Origin: an uncultured Mucilaginibacter sp.
Lineage (GTDB): Bacteria; Bacteroidota; Bacteroidia; Sphingobacteriales; Sphingobacteriaceae
NCBI GenBank assembly: GCA_903863845.1
Contig: CAIPDP010000053.1
Span: 1 to 48,111 of the forward strand
Length of the DNA: 48,111 bases
Direction: 5' to 3'
Shown: in pieces, positions 1 to 9,710 of the stretch
How the letters are laid out: each line of letters begins with the position of its first letter
How positions within the stretch are numbered: position 1 is the first letter of the stretch
Program-made: the position numbers and the translations under genes
Notes under the pieces: generated by a model
What the model was told of the DNA's origin: nothing
The model's input: only the letters and a program-made list of their open reading frames with translations
The model's database searches: none

Positions 1-1085
1 ACCAGGTTATCGTACTTTTTCATGCCCTGCCGTAAAGCATCGCTGATGGCATCTATATAGCGTTTGTTTGTTGTTTGGCTGGAAGGTTGTGAAGTTGCAC
101 CATGGTAAGGTTTGTACATATCGGCAATTTCAGTTGCGGCATCTGGTACGATTTCGGGCTCACTGAAAACCTTTTCTATTTCGATATCTATCAAAGTAGT
201 ATATCCCCTTCTGATTACCTCTATCTTTTCCGGCGTCAGCGCTCCCTCATCCAACAAAAATTGCTCAAAATTGGCTATGGGGTCCTTTTCTTTCCATTCG
301 TCAAATAAATGCTGCGGAACGTATTTGGTTCCCGAAGCTTCCTCATGTCCCCGCATCCTGAAGGTCATGCATTCCAATAAAACCGGTCGCGGATTTTGCC
401 TGATATCACTTGCGATCTCGCTGATGGTATGAAAAACTTCAAGTATGTTATTGCCATCGATGGTGCGCCCTTGAATACCGTAACCCAGCGCGCGATCACT
501 CAGCTTTGCGCAATGGTATTGTTCATTGACAGGGGTGGATAGTCCGTAACCATTATTTTCGATGAGGAAAATAACCGGGAGATTCCAAACCGATGCCACA
601 TTCAAGGCTTCATGAAAGTCGCCCTCGCTCGTACCGCCTTCACCAGTGAACACCAATGTAGCCCGCTTTTTTTTGCTTAACAGATCAGCCAGTGCTATAC
701 CATCAGCCAGTGCCATTTGCGGCCCGAGGTGCGATATCATACCAATGATCTTAAACTCCTGGGTACCGAAGTGAAATGAACGGTCGCGCCCTTTGGTAAA
801 GCCCGAAGCTTTGCCCTGCCACTGGGCCATCAGACGCGACAAGGGAATGTCGCGCGTAGTAAATACACCAAGATTACGATGCATAGGAAGGATATATTCA
901 TAAGGCTGCATAGCTAAAGTACTGCCCACGGCTATCGCTTCCTGCCCAATACCCGAGAACCATTTGCCAATCCTACCCTGACGTAACAGGATAAGCATTT
1001 TCTCTTCAATCATGCGTGGCCACAACAAAGCCTTGTAAAAAGACACTAATTTGTCGTTATCAACGTTTTTACGTTCGAAAATCAT
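1..1085 (-). CDS. 2-oxo acid dehydrogenase E1 component, fused alpha/beta subunits (partial, 3' end outside window)
   Basis: Open minus-strand frame from ATG at 1085 that runs off the left edge without a stop, giving 361 codons. It reads as the thiamine-diphosphate E1 alpha subunit: RIGKW near residue 38, HRNLG near 69, the TPP-binding segment GEGGTSEGD at 148-156 with NNGYGLSTP from 177, and MRGHEEAS after residue 235. From about residue 340 a second module starts (KRYIDAISDAL), which resembles the beginning of the beta subunit, so this is the fused alpha-beta form usual in Bacteroidota (about 650-690 aa expected). It would decarboxylate pyruvate or branched-chain 2-oxo acids and pass the acyl group to lipoyl E2; the substrate cannot be fixed from this part. 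The GDG of many TPP enzymes reads GEG here. It is divergent from the gene at 1145. Confidence 0.9.
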   Translation of the reverse strand, partial: MIFERKNVDNDKLVSFYKALLWPRMIEEKMLILLRQGRIGKWFSGIGQEAIAVGSTLAMQPYEYILPMHRNLGVFTTRDIPLSRLMAQWQGKASGFTKGRDRSFHFGTQEFKIIGMISHLGPQMALADGIALADLLSKKKRATLVFTGEGGTSEGDFHEALNVASVWNLPVIFLIENNGYGLSTPVNEQYHCAKLSDRALGYGIQGRTIDGNNILEVFHTISEIASDIRQNPRPVLLECMTFRMRGHEEASGTKYVPQHLFDEWKEKDPIANFEQFLLDEGALTPEKIEVIRRGYTTLIDIEIEKVFSEPEIVPDAATEIADMYKPYHGATSQPSSQTTNKRYIDAISDALRQGMKKYDNL

Positions 1086-1117
1086 ACCACGAAACTACTG
1101 AAGTTTTTAAAACTTTG

Positions 1118-1125
1118 TATGTTTG
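1118..1125 (+). promoter_or_regulatory. Bacteroidota-type -7 box (TATGTTTG)
   Basis: TATGTTTG fits the TAnnTTTG consensus of the Bacteroidota primary sigma factor. A transcript would start near 1131, just ahead of the ATG at 1145 and downstream of the earlier in-frame ATG at 1016, which supports the later start. A 15-nt palindrome (AAGTTTTTAAAACTT, 1101-1115) lies immediately upstream. The -33 element is poor. Confidence 0.5.
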
Positions 1126-1144
1126 GGGAATATATCCTGCATCT

Positions 1145-1996
1145 ATGAAATATATCTATTTAACTTTTTTGGGCCTGTTTTTTTTAATTGGATCGCAAGC
1201 CAGCGCCCAGGATCAGGTGCTGGTACCCGAGAACTTTTATTTACATAAAGGAAACGTACTTTTCCTGCATCTTATTAGTGCTAACCAATTCCTGAAACAG
1301 GACGAATTAGGGTTTGACCCTACCAAATCTGAAAAATTTATCCTTCATTTCGGATCAAAAAAGAACGCTTTTAATGTATCAACGAAAGCGGGCGACACTA
1401 TTGCCAAATTACCGCTCGAAAAAGAAGGCCTCAACCTGATCGACATTACCCGGAAACCGGTAATAGATGATGTGGACCGCGATGATTTTTTGAAGATACT
1501 GGATGATGAAGGTTTAACGCAATTTTCGGAGAAAGCCAAAAACGGAAGCAAAGACAGTTTCCGCGAACGGTATACCTGGAGCTTGAAAACATTGGTGGAG
1601 GTTGAAAAAAATAGCGGCAACGACTTTGACAAAAGCGTCGACCAGGAATACGAGATCACTTTAAAAGATAATCCTTACAAAGGAAATTATGGCGACGATA
1701 TTATCGGCCTGGTAACGTTTAGGGGGAAACCTGTTGCCAGTGCGACGGTGTTCTTCTATATTAAATCATTAGGCGGGAATGTGTTTGCCCAGAAACTTTA
1801 TTCAGATAAAAGTGGACAGTTTTATTTTAAACTGAGCCGCGAGGGCATATACCTACTCCGCTCACTGCATATGGAGCTCGGTAAGGACAAAAGCGCTGAT
1901 TACGATAGCTGGATCACCAGTTTCTCCTTTGCGTTTAACAGCAATAACGAAATGCCTAATACGTATAAGGAGTTTGGGTTCGGGAATAAACATTAA
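1145..1996 (+). CDS. Secreted DUF4198-like protein
   Basis: 283-residue product starting at ATG 1145. This start gives a clean signal peptide (MKYIYLTFLGLFFLIGSQASA, cut before QDQ) and follows a promoter-like box; the open frame extends upstream to 1016 but that part overlaps the divergent E1 gene and has no signal character. The mature protein begins with a VPENFYLHKGN segment and ends with a beta-sandwich-like part (GLVTFRGKPVASATVFF, then SDKSGQFYFKL) similar to carboxypeptidase-regulatory/DUF4198 domains, which are often associated with metal-related periplasmic proteins. The function is not known. It faces lutB convergently across a perfect 24-bp dyad. Confidence 0.75.
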   Translation: MKYIYLTFLGLFFLIGSQASAQDQVLVPENFYLHKGNVLFLHLISANQFLKQDELGFDPTKSEKFILHFGSKKNAFNVSTKAGDTIAKLPLEKEGLNLIDITRKPVIDDVDRDDFLKILDDEGLTQFSEKAKNGSKDSFRERYTWSLKTLVEVEKNSGNDFDKSVDQEYEITLKDNPYKGNYGDDIIGLVTFRGKPVASATVFFYIKSLGGNVFAQKLYSDKSGQFYFKLSREGIYLLRSLHMELGKDKSADYDSWITSFSFAFNSNNEMPNTYKEFGFGNKH

Positions 1997-2005
1997 TAAG
2001 TCCTA

Positions 2006-2075
2006 AGTCTTGAGTACTGAGTCTTTAGTAGCAAAATTTCTTTCCAAATTGACTAAAGACTCAGTACTCAAGACT
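2006..2075. terminator. Perfect 24-bp dyad between convergent genes, likely bidirectional terminator
   Basis: The left arm 2006-2029 and right arm 2052-2075 are exact reverse complements over 24 nt (the arms use the words AGTCTTGAGTACTGAGTC and TTTAGT) around a 22-nt A/T-rich loop. The right arm contains the lutB stop codon (2068-2070) and its last codon. The position suits termination of both the DUF4198-like gene and lutB. Confidence 0.7.
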
Positions 2076-3453
2076 CCGAACTATTTCGTTCCGCCCACTC
2101 TTTACTAAATGATTTATCGGCCACTACGGGCATTTCGCGCAGGTGACCCCAGGTTTTCTTAAATAGGGTGCGCAAAAAGACGTTTTTGGTTTTGCCTTTG
2201 AAAAAATCCATCATTTTGCGGCTCAGCATACCTTTTTTCCAGATGGCCCAGGCCCATTCTTCTTTTTTGGTTACTACCTGATGCTTTACAGCATCGCGGC
2301 GGTTCAGCAACAGCATTTTGTGAATATCGATCTTAACCGGGCATACTTCTGTACACTTTCCGCATAAACTTGAGGCATAGCTCAGGTGTTTAAACTCTTC
2401 CATTCCCTGCAAATGCGGGGTAATAATGGAACCAATAGGGCCGCTATAGGTGGTTTCATAAGTGTGACCACCAATATTTTTATAAACCGGGCAGGCATTT
2501 AAGCACGCTCCACAGCGGATACAATACAAACCCTGCCGCTGATCTTTTTGCGCCAGCAGGTTGGTTCTGCCGTTATCCAGCAACACGATATACATTTCAT
2601 CGGGGCCATCGCTTTCATTGGCTTGCCTCGGTCCGCTTAAAATGGTATTGTAAACTGTCAGGTTTTGACCAGTTCCGTGCGTTGAAAGCATGGGCCAGAA
2701 CAAGTCGAGATCGGCTATCGAGGGGATAATTTTTTCTATCCCAACCACAGCGATATGTATTTTAGGGAAACTGATGCTTAAACGTGCGTTACCTTCATTT
2801 TCGGTGATCGCGATACTCCCGGTATCAGCCAGCAAAAAATTAGCGCCAGTAATACCCACATCAGCCTGCACATATTTGTCGCGGAGCAACTCGCGGGCTT
2901 TGGCCGTCAGTTGTTCAGGTGTAGCATCAATAGGCGTCCCGAATTTTTCATTGAATAGTTTTGCAATGTCTTCCTTGGATAAATGCATTGCCGGGGTGAC
3001 AATATGATAAGGGCGCTGGCCCAGTAACTGCACAATGTATTCGCCCAGATCGGTTTCCAGCGACTCGATATGATTGGCCTCCAGAAATTCATTCAGCTGA
3101 ATTTCTTCCGTAACCATTGATTTCGACTTAACTACTGTCTTTGCACCAGCCTTTTGTATGATGTTAAGGATCTCGCGGTTAGCTTCTTCAGCATCATTGG
3201 CCCAGATCACTTTACCGCCGCGGCGTTGAAAATTGGATTCAAATTCGGGCAGGTATTTGTCTAGGTTTTCCATCACCCGCCATTTGATCACGTGACCCTT
3301 CTTCTTGGCATTATCGAGGTTGATCAGTTTTGATAAACCCCTGGTAACAGCCGCATCATATTTGCCGATATTAAAGTTAATAATCCGGCGATGTTCCTTG
3401 TCAAAGGCCTTATTCTCAGAGGCAATCAAAAACTCTTCCGCGTGATCAGACAT
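2068..3453 (-). CDS. lutB: LutB-type iron-sulfur protein (lactate oxidation complex)
   Basis: 461 residues, the normal length of LutB/LldF-type proteins. In LutABC systems LutB is the iron-sulfur component of L-lactate oxidation to pyruvate. Two Fe-S cluster motifs are visible: C311-x2-C314-x2-C317-x3-C321-P, and C364-x2-C367-x3-C371-P. The N-terminal part is the LutB/LutC nucleotide-binding-like domain (DVGITGANFLLADTGSI near 198-213). The C-terminal tail is basic, as in the family. LutA and LutC are not beside it in this window. The last codons lie inside a perfect dyad; the 5' leader contains the 31-nt palindrome at 3472-3502. Confidence 0.92.
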   Translation of the reverse strand: MSDHAEEFLIASENKAFDKEHRRIINFNIGKYDAAVTRGLSKLINLDNAKKKGHVIKWRVMENLDKYLPEFESNFQRRGGKVIWANDAEEANREILNIIQKAGAKTVVKSKSMVTEEIQLNEFLEANHIESLETDLGEYIVQLLGQRPYHIVTPAMHLSKEDIAKLFNEKFGTPIDATPEQLTAKARELLRDKYVQADVGITGANFLLADTGSIAITENEGNARLSISFPKIHIAVVGIEKIIPSIADLDLFWPMLSTHGTGQNLTVYNTILSGPRQANESDGPDEMYIVLLDNGRTNLLAQKDQRQGLYCIRCGACLNACPVYKNIGGHTYETTYSGPIGSIITPHLQGMEEFKHLSYASSLCGKCTEVCPVKIDIHKMLLLNRRDAVKHQVVTKKEEWAWAIWKKGMLSRKMMDFFKGKTKNVFLRTLFKKTWGHLREMPVVADKSFSKEWAERNSSES

Positions 3454-3471
3454 GTGTGCTAAGTTAGTAAA

Positions 3472-3502
3472 GACTTACGAAGTTTTAAAAACTTCGTAAG
3501 TC
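3472..3502. repeat. 31-nt perfect palindrome, copy A of a recurring family
   Basis: Arms of 15 nt (GACTTACGAAGTTTT and its exact complement) around one central A. It sits between the peptidase stop and the lutB start. The same 31 nt recur at 28013-28043, a longer variant is at 37384-37420, and the core is at 1101-1115. It could act as a terminator hairpin, but no strong T-tract follows on either strand. Confidence 0.85.
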
Positions 3503-3537
3503 GTCCTTTGAGCCGTAAATTTGGCTTAATTATCAGA

Positions 3538-5079
3538 TTACTTCGCAGGCTGGTCCAAAGCCGGTCTTTTATCCCGGTTTGCCAGTTCCCAGCCAGTATA
3601 AAATACCAGCTGTGCACGTTTAGCCAGTAAAGGGAAATTGATCTTACTTACTTCATCACCCGGTTGATGATAGTCGGCATGAACCCCGTTAAAATAGAAA
3701 ATGATCGGCACGCCATGTTTGGCAAAGTTGTAATGATCTGAACGGTAATAGAAACGGTTAGGATCGTTCGGGTCATCATATTTGTAATCCATGTCGATAT
3801 GGGTGTACTTCGTATTGGCCTCTTCATTCACCTGGTGCAATTCCTTGCTCAGCATGGCCGAACCTATAACATATACATAGTTAGCTGAATCGGGTTTGCC
3901 GATATAGTCAAATCCAACCCGTCCGATCATGTCGATATTCAGGTCGGTTATCGTATTAGCTAACGGAAATACCGGATGATCGGTATAATATTCTGAGCCG
4001 AGCAAGCCTTTTTCTTCACCCACATTACCCAAGAAAAGGATACTGCGGCGTGGACCATGACCATCTTTCTTTGCTTTTGCAAACGCTTTGGCAATTTCTA
4101 AAATTGCGGTCGTTCCCGAGCCATCATCATCTGCGCCATTGTTAACCTTATCCGGACCATTAGCATTTAATCCGATATGGTCATAATGTGCAGAGAAAAC
4201 CAGCACTTCATCTTTCAGATCAGTACCCGGCATAAAGCCTAATACATCCACTGCCTTTACGTCTTTTTGTTCGCTTTGAAAAGTTGCCTTAACGGAGCTT
4301 GCAACCGTTTGAGCGGCACTGCTTTTCAAATCAGCGTAGGCCTTTCCGCTTGGTTTTAACAGTTGATCGGCTAAATCGGTAGTGATATTTAAAACCGGAG
4401 CAGTTGTAGTGTTTACAACAGGTTTGGCTGCATCTGTCTTGATACTTAAACGTCCACCCAGGATAGAGCTACCCATGCGTTGCAGTAAACCTGCAACATC
4501 GCCGTTAGCTGCCAATATCAGGGCAGGGCCTTTGCTTTGCAAATTTTTTAGTACCGCAGTTCGGGCAGCGGTCATCCGATAGCTGGTATTCGGGGTTTTA
4601 CCTGCTTCGGGTTTATCCTCGTTTACCCAAAGCAATATTTTGCCGGATAGATCGGTATTGCCTATTTCGGCATCAGTACCATAGCCAACAAAAACTATCT
4701 CGGTGGCATTGATCGTTTTATCGCCGATATTGCCTCTGCCCGCAAAAAAGTCCTTACCGTTTGCCAGATCCTGGCCATTGGCGGAAAGGGAAATATTAAG
4801 TTTATTTTCAACCAGCGGTACATCCAGGAAATAGGAACCATTTACCGGTGCCTGTAAACCCAGCCTTTTAAACTCTGCTTCAATATAATGCGCAGCTTTG
4901 TCGGCGCCCGGCTTACCGGTTTCGCGACCTTCATAGGCGTCGGATGCCAGGATGTTCAGGTGCTTTTGGGCATCTGCCGCTGTGATCAGACTGGCATATT
5001 TTTCGGGGTCGGCTGGTTTTTGGGCGCTGGCATAGGTACCTAGTGCGAGCGCGATCATTCCTAAATAGATCTTTTTCAT
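3538..5079 (-). CDS. Secreted M28-family zinc peptidase with PA domain
   Basis: 513 residues with signal peptide MKKIYLGMIALALGTYASAQ. A protease-associated domain is likely at about 90-250. The M28 metal and catalytic set is visible: H298 and D300 region (SAHYDHIG), D317-D319 (NGADDDGSG), E355-E356 (GNVGEEKG), D383 (NIDMIGR) and H471 (HADYHQPGDE). The expected role is aminopeptidase or dipeptidase activity in the periplasm or outside the cell. It lies 51 nt downstream of rpiB and may share its transcript. Substrate specificity is not evident. Confidence 0.93.
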   Translation of the reverse strand: MKKIYLGMIALALGTYASAQKPADPEKYASLITAADAQKHLNILASDAYEGRETGKPGADKAAHYIEAEFKRLGLQAPVNGSYFLDVPLVENKLNISLSANGQDLANGKDFFAGRGNIGDKTINATEIVFVGYGTDAEIGNTDLSGKILLWVNEDKPEAGKTPNTSYRMTAARTAVLKNLQSKGPALILAANGDVAGLLQRMGSSILGGRLSIKTDAAKPVVNTTTAPVLNITTDLADQLLKPSGKAYADLKSSAAQTVASSVKATFQSEQKDVKAVDVLGFMPGTDLKDEVLVFSAHYDHIGLNANGPDKVNNGADDDGSGTTAILEIAKAFAKAKKDGHGPRRSILFLGNVGEEKGLLGSEYYTDHPVFPLANTITDLNIDMIGRVGFDYIGKPDSANYVYVIGSAMLSKELHQVNEEANTKYTHIDMDYKYDDPNDPNRFYYRSDHYNFAKHGVPIIFYFNGVHADYHQPGDEVSKINFPLLAKRAQLVFYTGWELANRDKRPALDQPAK

Positions 5080-5130
5080 GTAATTGTGTTATTAATTGAG
5101 AACAATGATCGGATATGGCTTTGATTGCGA

Positions 5131-5562
5131 TCAGCAAGCCATTTTATTAACCCGGTTAGCGTGCCTTCCCCCCTCGAATTCGGTTTGCAGGAAAGTGCCT
5201 ACTATCTTTTCTGCCAGTTCTATCGAAATAAAACGGGCCGGGATACATACAATATTGGCATTATTATGCTGCCTGGCCAAAGCCGCCAGTTCCTCGGTCC
5301 AGCAAATGGCTGCGCGGATGCCCTGGTGTTTATTGGCTGTTATGGCCACCCCATTAGCGCTTCCGCATACCAAAATGCCAAAATCGAAATCACCGCTTTC
5401 TACGGCGCTGGCTACAGGGTGTGCAAAATCAGGGTAATCGACAGAATCAGCTGAATAGGTGCCGAAATCTTTCAGATCTGCATCAGCAAGCCAGTCGGCT
5501 ATAGCTTCTTTATAGTCAAAACCGGCATGGTCAGAGCCTATGGCAATTTTTAATGAATTCAT
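5131..5562 (-). CDS. rpiB: Ribose-5-phosphate isomerase B
   Basis: 143 residues, typical for RpiB/LacAB isomerases, which interconvert ribose 5-phosphate and ribulose 5-phosphate in the pentose phosphate pathway. Recognisable parts are IGSDHAGFDYK (D11, H12), the active-site loop CGSANGVAI with C66, HNNANIVCIPARFI, and the C-terminal FLQTEFEGGRHANRVNKM. It lies 63 nt after tatC and 51 nt before the M28 peptidase on the same strand. Confidence 0.96.
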   Translation of the reverse strand: MNSLKIAIGSDHAGFDYKEAIADWLADADLKDFGTYSADSVDYPDFAHPVASAVESGDFDFGILVCGSANGVAITANKHQGIRAAICWTEELAALARQHNNANIVCIPARFISIELAEKIVGTFLQTEFEGGRHANRVNKMAC

Positions 5563-5625
5563 CGCTCAAATTTAGGATAATAGTTAAGCTACGAAGGTAA
5601 AGAATTTGTTAGAAAGCGCTTATGA

Positions 5626-6525
5626 TCAGGAGTTCATAAACTCAGCTTCTTTCTTTAACCGGCGCTTCTCAACCACAGCAGCTACCACGATACTCAGTTC
5701 GTATAGCAACAACAGCGGTATAGCCACCACGATCATCGTTAGTGCATCGGGTGTAGGCGTAATAAAGGCAGCCAGGATAAGAATGATCACAATCGCATAA
5801 CGACGGGTACGACGCATGAATTTTGGCGTCAGCAGCCCGATATAGGCCAGGATATAAACGATGATAGGCAATTGGAAAGCGATCCCCGAAGCCAGTGTCA
5901 GCATGGTCACTGTCGACATATAGGAATCAATACTGAATAAGTTATTGATGCTGTCACTCACAGAGTAGGTCGCCAAAAACTTAACCGCGAGCGGCGTTAC
6001 AATAAAGTAGCCAAACATTACTCCGAGCGCGAATAAGAACGACGAGTAAAACACGAAACCGCTGGCGGCTCTGCGTTCTTTCTGATGCAGTGCCGGCCTG
6101 ATGAAACGCCAGATCTCAAACAGCAGGTAAGGCATGCCAATAGTGATACCGATGATGATCGCCGAATTGATCTGCAGGGTAAACTGCCCTGCCAGTTCGG
6201 TACTGATCAGTTTCACCTGGAATGGTGCCACACAAAATTCGTCGGCATTGATCGCTGGCACTAAACCGTGCAGCCATTGGCTAAAATCGCAAAGCATGCG
6301 ATAGGTATAAAAATCGGAGCTGCCTGGTGCAAAAATGACACCTTTAAATATCTCTTTATAAAAGGTAAACGCAAAAATAGCGATGAGCAGGATGGCAGCC
6401 GCCGAACGGATCAGGTGCCAGCGCAATGCTTCGAGGTGCTCAAAGAACGACATTTCGCCCTCCTGAACCTGCTCTTTGCTTTTGCTTCTGATCGAACTGA
6501 TTATTTTATCACCTAGCTTGCTCAT
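5626..6525 (-). CDS. tatC: Sec-independent protein translocase TatC
   Basis: Start placed at ATG 6525 (MSKLGDKIISSI); the 12 residues upstream in the open frame are not family-like. 299 residues with about six hydrophobic helices. The family signature MSFFEHLEALRWHLIRS follows a charged N-terminus, and FEIWRFIRPALHQKERR is the conserved segment after the third helix. TatC recognises twin-arginine signal peptides in the inner membrane; a possible substrate in this window is the DUF1501 protein at 36159, which has an RRDFLRN motif. No tatA/B is present here. It lies 69 nt downstream of accC. Confidence 0.95.
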   Translation of the reverse strand: MSKLGDKIISSIRSKSKEQVQEGEMSFFEHLEALRWHLIRSAAAILLIAIFAFTFYKEIFKGVIFAPGSSDFYTYRMLCDFSQWLHGLVPAINADEFCVAPFQVKLISTELAGQFTLQINSAIIIGITIGMPYLLFEIWRFIRPALHQKERRAASGFVFYSSFLFALGVMFGYFIVTPLAVKFLATYSVSDSINNLFSIDSYMSTVTMLTLASGIAFQLPIIVYILAYIGLLTPKFMRRTRRYAIVIILILAAFITPTPDALTMIVVAIPLLLLYELSIVVAAVVEKRRLKKEAEFMNS

Positions 6526-6594
6526 CGTTCTAAAGTAAATAGCATCCTGAATGCTCAGCATGCTATTTACGATTTAATTTTTTGTTACACTATT

Positions 6595-7935
6595 TTAAAC
6601 CTTGAATTCGAAAGATTCCATGAATTTAGTAGTAAAGTTACCCGCCCTAAAATTAGGATCTTTCAATAGTTGCAAATGGAAAGGTATGGTTGTTTTGATA
6701 CCCTCTATCACAAATTCGCTTAATGCGCGTTCCATCGTGCTTAAAGCTTCTTCGCGGGTTTGCGCCACGCAGATCACTTTAGCGATCATCGAATCATAAT
6801 TTGGAGGGATCACATAACCGGAATACACATGCGTATCGATGCGCACACCATGGCCACCCGGTGAGTGGAAATTGGTGATCTTACCCGGAGCCGGACGGAA
6901 ATTATTCGCCGGGTCTTCGGCATTGATCCTGCACTCAATGGCATGCATCGTTGGTTCGTAGTTTTTACCTGATATCGGGATGCCCGCTGCTACTTTTATC
7001 TGTTCTTTGATCAGGTCAAAGTTGATCACCTCTTCGGTAACCGGGTGTTCTACCTGGATACGGGTATTCATCTCCATAAAGTAGAAGTTGCGATCCTTGT
7101 CCACCAAAAACTCAACCGTACCCGCACCTTCATATTTTACGGCTTTTGCGCCTTTGATAGCAGCATCACCCATCTTTTTGCGCAACTTCTCGGTCATGAA
7201 CGGCGAAGGGGATTCCTCCACCAGTTTCTGGTGCCGGCGCTGTATCGAACAATCGCGTTCAGAAAGGTGGCATACTTTACCGTACTGGTCGCCCACCACC
7301 TGTATCTCGATATGACGCGGATCAACCACATATTTTTCAAGGTAAAGTCCGTCATTGCCAAATGCAGCTGCAGATTCCGCACGTGCCGAATCCCAGGCAG
7401 CTTCAAACTCCGAATCCTGCCAAACCTGGCGCATGCCTCTACCACCGCCACCTGCCGTCGCTTTTAATATAACCGGGTAGCCTATGCGGTTTGCTATCGC
7501 AATACCTTCCTTTACGTCGGTCAGCAAACCTTCGGAACCGGGTATGGTTGGCACACCCGCTTTCTTCATGGTAGCCTTAGCCGAAGCCTTATCGCCCATG
7601 GCGTTGATCTGATCGGCAGTGGCCCCGATAAACTTGATACCGTAATCAGCACATATCGACGAAAATTTTGCATTTTCCGACAAGAATCCATAGCCCGGAT
7701 GGATCGCATCGGCATTGGTTACTTCGGCGGCTGATATGATATTGGGGATATTTAGGTATGAATCGCGACTAGGTGGAGGCCCTATACACACTGCCTCATC
7801 AGCAAAGCGAACATGCAAACTATCCCTATCTATCGTTGAATATACAGCTACAGTTTTGATGCCCATTTCCTTACACGTACGGATGACGCGGAGGGCAATT
7901 TCGCCACGGTTTGCTATTAATATTTTCTTAAACAT
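6595..7935 (-). CDS. accC: Acetyl-CoA carboxylase, biotin carboxylase subunit
   Basis: Start placed at ATG 7935 ([17 protein letters not shown]), the universal biotin carboxylase start, with an AAGGAAAAG ribosome-binding-like stretch just upstream; the longer frame to 7968 is not supported. 446 residues. ATP-grasp features include [39 protein letters not shown] and ECRINAEDP. It carboxylates biotin on AccB, the first half-reaction of malonyl-CoA synthesis. It follows accB with a 122-nt gap. The carboxyltransferase genes accA/accD are not in the window. Confidence 0.97.
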   Translation of the reverse strand: MFKKILIANRGEIALRVIRTCKEMGIKTVAVYSTIDRDSLHVRFADEAVCIGPPPSRDSYLNIPNIISAAEVTNADAIHPGYGFLSENAKFSSICADYGIKFIGATADQINAMGDKASAKATMKKAGVPTIPGSEGLLTDVKEGIAIANRIGYPVILKATAGGGGRGMRQVWQDSEFEAAWDSARAESAAAFGNDGLYLEKYVVDPRHIEIQVVGDQYGKVCHLSERDCSIQRRHQKLVEESPSPFMTEKLRKKMGDAAIKGAKAVKYEGAGTVEFLVDKDRNFYFMEMNTRIQVEHPVTEEVINFDLIKEQIKVAAGIPISGKNYEPTMHAIECRINAEDPANNFRPAPGKITNFHSPGGHGVRIDTHVYSGYVIPPNYDSMIAKVICVAQTREEALSTMERALSEFVIEGIKTTIPFHLQLLKDPNFRAGNFTTKFMESFEFKV

Positions 7936-8057
7936 TTCTTTTCCTTTTGGGAGTTGGCCGGTTTCCATTGTTGATCACTACGATTAAATCAATTCATAAA
8001 AAAGCTCATGCGCATGATGAAATTCAGCGTGATCACCTGGTTACCCGGTGTTATTAT

Positions 8058-8537
8058 TTACGCTGGTTCAACCAAAAATAATGGCTGGTCGTACTCTACC
8101 GGTGATGCGTTATCAACCAGTACTTTAACGATACGGCCCGAAACTTCAGACTCGATCTCGTTGAACAATTTCATCGCCTCGATGATACACAGTACCTGAC
8201 CTTCTTTGATCTCGTCACCCGGATTAACAAACAAAGGTTTGTCCGGAGCTGCCGAACGGTAGAAAGTACCGATCATAGGCGATTTTATGGTGATAAACTT
8301 CGAATTGTCGGCAACTGGTGCAGCGGCCGGAGCAGGGGCTTCAGCTGAAGGTGCCGGTGCTGCTGCAGCAACAGGCGCATGAGCATAAACCGGTTCAACA
8401 GGAACAGACGCTGTAACGTAGGTAGGTGCCTGGTTTGTTTTTATCGTGATCTTGAAATCATTTTGCTCGATCGAAACTTCATTTACCCCCGATTTTGCTA
8501 CGAAGCGGATCAGGTCCTGAATCTGTTTAATATCCAT
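8058..8537 (-). CDS. accB: Biotin carboxyl carrier protein of acetyl-CoA carboxylase
   Basis: 159 residues. An N-terminal helical segment (MDIKQIQDLIRFVAKSG) is followed by an Ala/Pro-rich linker (about 37-77) and a C-terminal biotinyl domain with the biotinylation motif EAMKLFNEIESE, target K123. It carries carboxybiotin between AccC and the carboxyltransferase. The gene lies between fabH and accC in the conserved fatty-acid block. The 167-nt gap before it (8538-8704) is A/T-rich and may hold a promoter, but I cannot point to a clear one. Confidence 0.96.
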   Translation of the reverse strand: MDIKQIQDLIRFVAKSGVNEVSIEQNDFKITIKTNQAPTYVTASVPVEPVYAHAPVAAAAPAPSAEAPAPAAAPVADNSKFITIKSPMIGTFYRSAAPDKPLFVNPGDEIKEGQVLCIIEAMKLFNEIESEVSGRIVKVLVDNASPVEYDQPLFLVEPA

Positions 8538-8704
8538 AAGTTTGGAATTGGTTTTGGATAATGAATTAATCTAAGTTATATGCAGCAATGCAAATATGCA
8601 AATCTGCTTAGTTTTAATTTTTTAGGCTTTTTTTTAGTTTAATAGTTAGCGACAACAAATAAACAAAACATTTTTTTAAAATACCCACTTAGTGGCATAA
8701 GCTT

Positions 8705-9694
8705 TTAATAAGCCCATTTCAAGTAGATCGATCCCCAGGTGAAACCACCGCCAAAGGCAGCCAGTATCAGGTTATCGCCTTTCTTGAATTTATTTTCCCA
8801 CTCCCAAAGGCAAAGCGGTATCGTGCCGTTGGTGGTGTTTCCGTATCGTTCAATATTAATGATCACCTTATCGGCGCTCACACCGGTACGGTTAGCCGTA
8901 GCATCAATAATGCGTTTATTGGCCTGGTGCGGTACCAGCCAGGCAATATCTTCCGAATTTAAATTATTGCGCTCCATCACCTCAGCAGCCACATCGGCCA
9001 TATTGGTAACCGCAAACTTAAATACAGCCTGCCCTTCCTGGTAAGCAAAATGTTCGTTCGCCTCGATGGTTTCGTGTGTTGCCGGTTTTAACGAACCACC
9101 CGCTTTCTGATGCAAAAATGCCCTGCCCGAACCATCGCTTTTTAAAACCGAATCCATCACACCATAACCTTCGGTATTAGGCTCCAGCAAAACCGCGCCG
9201 CAGCCATCACCAAAAATGATGCAGGTAGCACGGTCTTTATAATTGATAATGGACGACATTTTATCGCCACCAACTACCAATACTTTAGTATGTTTTCCGC
9301 TTTCAATAAACTGCGCACCGGTAGCCAGCCCGAAAATAAAGCCCGAGCAAGCCGCCTGCAGGTCGTAACCCCAGGCATTTTTGGCGCCAATTTTATCAGC
9401 CAGCACATTAGCCGTAGCCGGGAAAGGCATATCAGGCGTTGTGGTACAAAAAATGATCAGTTCTATTTCGTCGGCGGTAATGCCGCGTTTTTTGAGCAAA
9501 CCTTCAACAGCCGGAACAGCCAGATCTGAAGTTGCCAGGCCTTCGCCTTTGAGTATGCGCCGCTCTTTTATTCCTGTGCGGGAGGTGATCCACTCGTCGT
9601 TGGTATCTACTATGGTTTCCAGTTCGTGGTTAGTTAACACATACTCCGGAACGTATCCATTGACGGCAGTAATAGCAGCATGAATTTTATTCAT
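8705..9694 (-). CDS. fabH: Beta-ketoacyl-ACP synthase III
   Basis: 329 residues, normal FabH length. Catalytic triad: C116 in [12 protein letters not shown]256 in VPHQANKRI and N286 in [12 protein letters not shown]. It starts fatty-acid elongation by condensing acetyl-CoA (or a branched acyl-CoA) with malonyl-ACP. It lies 16 nt downstream of plsX in the conserved yceD-rpmF-plsX-fabH order. Bacteria can carry a second fabH elsewhere; nothing here shows whether that is so. Confidence 0.96.
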   Translation of the reverse strand: MNKIHAAITAVNGYVPEYVLTNHELETIVDTNDEWITSRTGIKERRILKGEGLATSDLAVPAVEGLLKKRGITADEIELIIFCTTTPDMPFPATANVLADKIGAKNAWGYDLQAACSGFIFGLATGAQFIESGKHTKVLVVGGDKMSSIINYKDRATCIIFGDGCGAVLLEPNTEGYGVMDSVLKSDGSGRAFLHQKAGGSLKPATHETIEANEHFAYQEGQAVFKFAVTNMADVAAEVMERNNLNSEDIAWLVPHQANKRIIDATANRTGVSADKVIINIERYGNTTNGTIPLCLWEWENKFKKGDNLILAAFGGGFTWGSIYLKWAY

Positions 9695-9710
9695 CTATAC
9701 AGAGGTAGAT

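Noticed and set aside
7045-7467. 140-codon plus-strand frame within accC
   Set aside because: Reverse-strand shadow of the biotin carboxylase coding sequence.
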